Positions 58,678 through 64,000 of a DNA stretch of 64,000 nt are shown piece by piece (within the stretch, counting starts at the first letter, position 1; every line of letters begins with the position of its first letter). The notes under the pieces are model-generated. The model did not search any database and was not told the DNA's origin. It saw only the letters and a program-made list of their open reading frames with translations. The stretch is from Myotis daubentonii (Eukaryota > Chordata > Mammalia > Chiroptera > Vespertilionidae). The DNA lies in contig NC_081861.1 of assembly GCF_963259705.1 (NCBI RefSeq), positions 103,836,726-103,900,725 of the forward strand, written 5' to 3'. The position numbers were made by a program, and so were the translations under genes.

Positions 58678-58989
58678 CCCTAAGCAGAGAAGCCAGGAGT
58701 CTCAAGGCTTGGCAAGACAAAGTTGCCAGTTGCTTCTCATGAATTCTGGGAAGGCCACAACAAAGTAAAAAAAGGTACCTTGGAAGTTAATCTGTACCAA
58801 AATAGTCAGCAAAGGAGTTTTAAAATCTATAGACAGGACTGTATATAATGCTTCCAACCCCCACCCAACCTGCTCTTCATATTAGCTGGGAGCCCATCTG
58901 TGCTTCATAAGCCAGATGTATAGGTTTGCTTGCTTTTCTTTTTCAATAAAAGTGCATGCTTTAATTGCTTTAATAAATTGGCTTTTTTT

Positions 58990-59225
58990 GGCCTGGCTAG
59001 TGTTGCTCAGTGGATAGAGTGTCAGCCTGTGGACCAAAGAACCCTAGGTTCGATTCTGGTCAAGGGCAAACACCTGAGTTGCAGACTCCTCTCCTGCCTT
59101 GGGTTTGGTCAGGGTGCATGCAGGAGGCTACGAATCAATGTGTTTCTTTCACATTGTCGTTTCTCTCTGTCTTTCCCTCTCTCTTCCACTCTCTAAAAAT
59201 CAATGGAAAAATATCCTTGGGTGAG
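58990..59225 (+). repeat. Ves-related SINE, diverged
   Basis: GGCCTGGCTAGTGTTGCTCA head, GGTTCGATTCTGGTCAAGGG B-box region, and a CT-rich end with AAAAATCAATGG. Confidence 0.85.
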
Positions 59226-59286
59226 GATTAAAAAAAATAAATTAGATTTTTACAACGCAGTCAAGGTCTCTTGTATAATTCATTTA

Positions 59287-59451
59287 CAGTGGGGCCTTGA
59301 CTTACCAGTTTAATTCGTTCGGAGACCGAGCTCATTAAGGAGCTCGTTAATTCAAATTACTCTGTCAACTCAATGCAAAAAATCAGCCGAGAGACAGCTG
59401 GTATCTCAAAAAACTTGCTAGTCGGGACACTCATAAGTCAAGGCCCCACTG
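59287..59451. mobile_element. Mariner/Tigger-like MITE, copy 1
   Basis: CAGTGGGGCCTTGACTTAC at the left and AAGTCAAGGCCCCACTG at the right, flanked by TA on both sides (59285-59286, 59452-59453). The interior matches the copy at 63225 in reverse orientation. Confidence 0.88.
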
Positions 59452-60600
59452 TATATGAAAAGACAAGAATCGAAGTTGGGGATACTACCCTTCCACTGAT
59501 TCAGGGAGCTGTTGGGCAACACCTCTCTGGTGTCAGTGAGAGATGCCTATAACACATCTACATGACCTGTTCCCATAGAAACCCTCCTGAGTGATGGAGG
59601 AGATAGCCACAGGTTCTAGGCATAGGTCAACTTCATGTTGGGAAACAGATTCTAAGGAGGTAATGTTGTGTGAGGTAGAGACAGCCATGCTTACAGAGTT
59701 GATACTTGTGACCATGCTGTGAATGGAGTCACTGAGGGAACAGACATCCACTTGACCCAACTTGCATTGTGTGCTGCCTCCATGACCACAAGAAGTTCCA
59801 GGCCATTCCCATGAATGGGTATCACACCACCATGCCCTACACTGTCGACAGCAAGGTTCTTGCTCATATAATCCACAGACAGAGAGGTTCATAACTTCTG
59901 GAGCCATTTGGGATTTGAGAATGCCCACCTGCAACACTGTCCATTTTAAGCTCCTCTGCCATTCCATCTGTAGAGATGAGGCTGATCACCCTAGAGATGT
60001 TCTCCATAGTGATTTTTGTGTCCAAGGCTACCTCATGGATGAAAAGTGTGGGCACTGTGTATGTTCACAGAGCGAGAGTCTATTGAAACAATGCCTTGTT
60101 CTAATCCAACATTTCCATTGGACCGATAGGGATCTAGTGCTGAAGTATTATCGGTGATAGATAATGCTATATCAACATCAACATTTATAGAGTTGAGGTG
60201 GATGTACTGAGGAGGTGGTCTGTCAGCTAAATAAGATAAAATGCCAGGTAGAATGGCTCAGAAGTAACTGCTCTCCAGGTGGGAATAAGGTGGTGGAGGT
60301 AGGGTGTAGTTTCTTTTGAGTAACCCACACAACACCCCTCGATCACCATACACATTGGGAGCATCAGAAACAATGCAGATGGCAGAGAGCTCAGGGAGGG
60401 ACCCAGGTTTGTAACTGCCACTGGCTGGCCTGAGGCAGGGATGTCATTGTGAGTGGGTGAGGCAGCAAAACCCAGGTGACTCCCTGATGCTGGCAAGGTG
60501 CTGCTCGTAGAGGATGATGTCAACCGCTCCACCCTCACTGGTCTCAGGTTCATTTCATTCATCCTGTGATGTATCTGCTTGGGGCAAAGCACCAGAGAAA

Positions 60601-61005
60601 AGAGCACATGGGTGGCCCAGAAGCAGCATCAGGTTTTTCTTTACGGGGTCACACGCTACTGAATCTTGCCTGCAACCAATGCACAAACGCAGCCACTCAT
60701 CCCTAGGCCACAACAGGCTTTCAAACTTCTCAGAGCCAGTAGCCATGCGCGCGCGTTGTGAGATGGAACATGCAGGGGGACACCCAGGGCTTTTTGAGAG
60801 GGGGGCTGTCCAAGCTCCCAGCCACATGGGGGTCTGGGGAGGGTTGAGCTCCTGCCATGCCACTTTGTTCCTCATCCAGGTTGAGATCGCCCCTGGGGAT
60901 TCTCTAGGCCCTCTGGAACCCCCCCTCTCCCCTCCCCCACGCGCCAGGGGCCTCTTCTCTAAAGTTTCCTGCCTGGCCCAACCCTCCTGTACCACAGTTT
61001 TCTGT
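60601..61005 (-). other. GC-rich leader, possibly PRDM4 5'UTR
   Basis: CpG-containing GC-rich DNA (GCGCGCGC at about 60748) immediately 5' of the PRDM4 coding homology. It is plausible 5' untranslated sequence of the retrocopied mRNA. It could instead be unrelated DNA. Confidence 0.4.
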
Positions 61006-61545
61006 TGTTGTTTTTTGACCACTTATTTGTTGATGAGCACTTAGGTGCTTTCATAACTTGGCTATTATAAATAATGCTGAAATGAACTTTGGTGCACATT
61101 TTCTTTTGAATTAGTATGTTGGGTTTCTTCAGATATATACCCAGAAGTGGGATTCCTGAATAATAAGGTGGGGGGGAAAGGGGTGTGGGAGATGCGGGAA
61201 GAGACTGGACAAAAATCGTGCACCTATGGATGAGGACAGTGGGTGGGGAGTGAGGGCGGAGGGTGGGGCTGGAACTGGGTGGAGGGGAGTTATGGGGGGA
61301 AAAAAGAGGAACAAATGTAATAATCTGAACAATAAAGATTAAAAAAAAATTTGAAGAGCCTTCATACTGATTTCTATAGTGGCTGTACCAGACTGATTCC
61401 CATCAAAAGTGCATTTTTAATTTGGACATTTACAGATGTGTGTTTCCTTCTAAGTACTGCTTTAATTTCATAAATGCTGGCATCTTATGTTTCAGTTTTC
61501 ATTCATCTCAAAATATTTTCTAATTTTTTTGTTATTTTTCACAGT
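61006..61545 (-). repeat. Older L1 ORF2 end with nested plus-strand L1 tail
   Basis: TAAATAATGCTGAAATGAAC and ATATATACCCAGAAGTGGGA are minus-strand ORF2 3' text. At 61169-61349 a plus-strand L1 tail (G-rich, AACAAATGTAATAATC, AATAAAG plus A tail) is inserted. Confidence 0.75.
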
Positions 61546-62707
61546 ACATTTTTTTATTTTTATTGTTAAAATTATTGCAGATGTCCCTTTGTTTGCTTGT
61601 TTTCTCATTTACTGCCTCTACGCCATACCTGCCCCTAGCAGGCTCTCACCACTGTATTGTCTGTGTCATGTGTTATCCATATATGCATATAAGTTCTCTT
61701 AAATGCTCCCTTCCAATGCCTTCCCTTTGAAATTCATCAGTCTGTTCCATGTTTCTATGTCTCTGGTTCTAATTAATTCATCAGTTTATTTTGTTTATTA
61801 GATTCCACATATGAGTGAGATCATGTGATATTATCTTTCCCTGATGGGCTTTTTTCCCTTAGCATAATACTCTCCAGGTCCATCCAGGCTGTTGCAAATA
61901 GTAAGAGTTATTCCATTGTGTAAATAAATATACAACAGCTTTTTTATCCATTCATCTGCTGACGGGCACTTAGGCTGTTACAAATCTTAGCTACTGTAAA
62001 TTGTGCTGATATGAAGATAGGGGTGCATATATTCTTTCTGATTGGTGTTTCTGATTTCATAGAATATAATCCTAGAAGTGGGAACACTGGATCAAATTGC
62101 AGTTCCACTTATACTTTTTGAGGAAACTCCAGACTCTTTTCCATTAGTGGCTGCACCAGTCTGCATTCCCAGCAGCAGTGTACAAGAGTTCCCTTTTCTC
62201 CACATCCTTGTCAACACTTGTCATTTATTGATTTGTTAATGATAGCATTTTGACTGGTGTGAGGTGATAGCTCATTGGAGTTTTAATTGCATATCTCACA
62301 TGATTTATGACTTTGAGCATTTTTCATATGTCTCTTGGCCTCCTGTGTGTCCACTTTGTAGAAGTGTTAATTCAGGTCCTTTGCCCATTTTTGTAATTGG
62401 ATTGTCTTCCTTTTGTTAAGCTGTATTAGTTCCCTATGTATTTTGGAAATTAAGCTCTTATCGGATGTATCATTGGCAAACATGTTTTACCATGCACTGG
62501 GCTGTCTTTTCATTTTGTTCATGGTTCTTTTTCCATGCAGAAGCTTTTCATTTTGATGTAGTCCCATTTGTTTATGTTCTCCTTAGTTTCCCTTGCCCAA
62601 AGAGATATATCTGTAAACATATTGTTACCAGAGATATCTGAGATTTTGCTGCCTATGGTTTCTTCTATGATTTCTATGGTTTCACGAATTACATTTAAGT
62701 GTCTTTT
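61546..62707 (-). repeat. L1 3' end, minus strand
   Basis: 3'UTR (ATTATTGCAGATGTCCCTTT) followed by ORF2 end text to about 62707, where another L1 tail begins. Confidence 0.88.
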
Positions 62708-64000
62708 CTTTTTTAATTTAAATTATTTCCTTTTTAAGTATTACATATGCCTCCTTTTCCCCCCATTGACCTCTCCCCGGCTGCTACCACCCCCAGCACA
62801 TGCCCCCACCCTCCTGCTGTCTGTGTCCATGGGTTATCCTTATATGCATGTATACAAGTCCTTTGGTTGATCTCTTACCCGCTTCCCCTCCCTTGCCTTC
62901 CCAATAAGATCGAACGATCTGTTTGATGCTTCTATGTCTCTAGATCTATTTTTATTCTTGTTTATGTTGTACATTATATTCCACAAATGAGTGAGATCAT
63001 GTGATACTTATCTTCCTCTGCCTGGCTTATTTAACTTAGCATAATGCTCTCCAAGTCCATACATGCTGTTGCAAATGGTAAGAGTTCTTTCTTTTGTACA
63101 ACAGCATAGTATTCCATTGTGTAGATGTACCACTACTTTTAATCCACTCATCTTCTGATGGACACAGGCTGTTTCCAAATCTTAGCTATGGTAAATTGTG
63201 CTGCTATGAACATAGGGGTGCATACAGTGGGGCCTTGACTTACGAGTGTCCTGACTAACGAGTTTTTTGAGATACCAGCTGTCTCTCAGCCGATTTTTTG
63301 CATTGAGTTGACAGAGTAATTTGAGTAAGGAGCTCCTTAACGAGCTCCTTAATGAGCTTGGTCTCAGAACGAATTAAACTCATAGTCAAGGCCCCACTGT
63401 ATATCCTTTCTGATTGGTGTTTCTGATTTCTTAGGATATATTCCTAGAAGTGGGGTTACTGGGTCAAATGGGAGTTCCATTTTTAATTTTTTTGAGGAAA
63501 CTCCATACTGTCCTCCACAGTGGCTGCACCAGTCTGCATTCCCCCCAGCAGTGCACAAGGGTTCCTTTTTCTCCACATCTCGCTAGTACTTGTCCTTCAT
63601 TGACTTGTTGATGATAGCCATTCTGGCAGGTGTAAGATGGCACCTCATTGCTGTTTTGATTTGCACCTCTCGGACAATTAGTGACTTTGAGCATGTTTTC
63701 ATATGTCTCTTGGCTTACATTTAAGTCTTTTATCCATCTTGAGTTTATTCTTGTGTATGGTGTAAGTTGGTAGTCTAGTTTCACTTTTTTGCATGTAGCT
63801 ATCTAATTATCCCAACAGCATTTATTAAAGAGACTGTCTTGACTTTATTATATGCTCTTGCCTCCTTTATCAAATATTAATTGAACATAATGGCTGGATT
63901 AATTTCTCTATTCTGTATTCTGTTCCATTGGTTTATATGCCTGTTTTTGTGCCAGTACCAGGCTGTTGTGAGAACAGTGGCTTTGTAGTATAACTTGATA
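62708..64000 (-). repeat. L1 3' end, minus strand, running out of window
   Basis: 3' tail TTTAAGTATTACATATGCCT, 3'UTR, then ORF2 sequence to the window edge, interrupted by the MITE at 63225. Remnant frames at 63364-63784 show ORF2 text with breaks. Confidence 0.9.
63225..63399. mobile_element. Mariner/Tigger-like MITE, copy 2, in L1
   Basis: CAGTGGGGCCTTGACTTACG and GTCAAGGCCCCACTG ends with TA flanks (63223-63224, 63400-63401). Removing it restores the L1 phrase GGGGTGCATATCC. Confidence 0.92.

Larger units (their letters stand above)
58240..59540. other. Insertion in PRDM4 pseudogene, partly LTR-like
   Basis: After removing the nested hAT, Ves and mariner-type elements, the residue has GTATATAATGCTTCCAAC, CTGGGAGCCCATCTG and TTTTTCAATAAAAGTGC, then GGTCTCTTGTATAATTCATT. 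This resembles the U3-R-U5 of an endogenous retroviral LTR. No retroviral coding sequence is present. Assignment is tentative. Confidence 0.35.
57362..60600 (-). pseudogene. PRDM4: PRDM4 processed pseudogene, split and truncated
   Basis: Intronless minus-strand copy of PRDM4, a PR/SET-domain zinc-finger protein. Reading from 60600: HHRMNEMNL with the first ATG lost (ATA), SGSHLG, SLSSLPSALFLMLPM; then SLESVS, EPVAISSITQE near 59600; a 1.3-kb insertion (about 58237-59545); then PSLQMEESNANKENMATLFT, SLPKHLVL, the PR domain with WTGETIPV, FGPLIG, FCTSQDIPPERELLFYY; and SHIHNHLP, ending in the zinc fingers near 57362 (AFSDP...HLKIHT). Several frameshifts and stops. The 3' end of the zinc-finger region is absent. 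It is not a functional gene. Confidence 0.92.

Noticed and set aside
58240..59540. Full endogenous retrovirus
   Set aside because: Only LTR-like phrases are seen; there is no gag, pol or env coding sequence in the interval.

Overview
This window is nuclear DNA from a vesper bat (Vespertilionidae). Three things point there: Ves-type tRNA-derived SINEs, many HeliBat-type rolling-circle transposons (5' TCCTATMTAATAAAAG, 3' hairpin plus CTAG, inserted between A and T), and a SPIN-like hAT element. The one functional protein gene recognised is TBX22, an X-linked gene in mammals, so the window is probably from the X chromosome. Nothing bacterial, plasmid or CRISPR was seen.

Layout. 1-16.5 kb: L1 pieces, Ves SINEs, Helitrons, microsatellites and a 475-bp hAT element around unannotated single-copy DNA, including a 5'-inverted L1 (5.7-7.4 kb). 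16.5-26.5 kb: TBX22 on the + strand, eight coding exons with GT/AG junctions in consistent phase (538 codons). It has an N-terminal eh1-like motif, a basic stretch, a Gly/Cys/Ser tract in exon 2, a T-box spread over exons 2-6, and a long last exon. Intron 7 carries a Ves SINE and two Helitrons. 28.0-33.5 kb: a dense Helitron array, four of them head-to-tail, one holding about 1.2 kb of non-repeat DNA. 36.6-40.25 kb: a minus-strand BTBD10 retropseudogene split by a 2.3-kb insertion that includes TMBIM4 exon 1 with its intron donor, several SINEs and a Helitron.

44-54.6 kb: nested L1s. These include an ORF1-only L1 with 16-bp target duplications, and an L1 carrying a second, inverted copy of the same three-Helitron array as a single A^T insertion. 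54.9-56.4 kb: another Helitron array. 57.4-60.6 kb: a minus-strand PRDM4 retropseudogene, broken by LTR-like, hAT, SINE and mariner-type sequence. 61-64 kb: stacked L1s, with a second mariner-type MITE.

The most interesting observation is the Helitron composite A-B-C. Modules lie directly TC...CTAG end to end, and in two places the whole trio occurs in the same order. In one place it sits precisely inside an L1 as one insertion. The A module has lost the last G of its CTAG terminus in three independent loci, which would explain read-through and joint mobilisation. All family assignments are by eye from the sequence; no database search was run.
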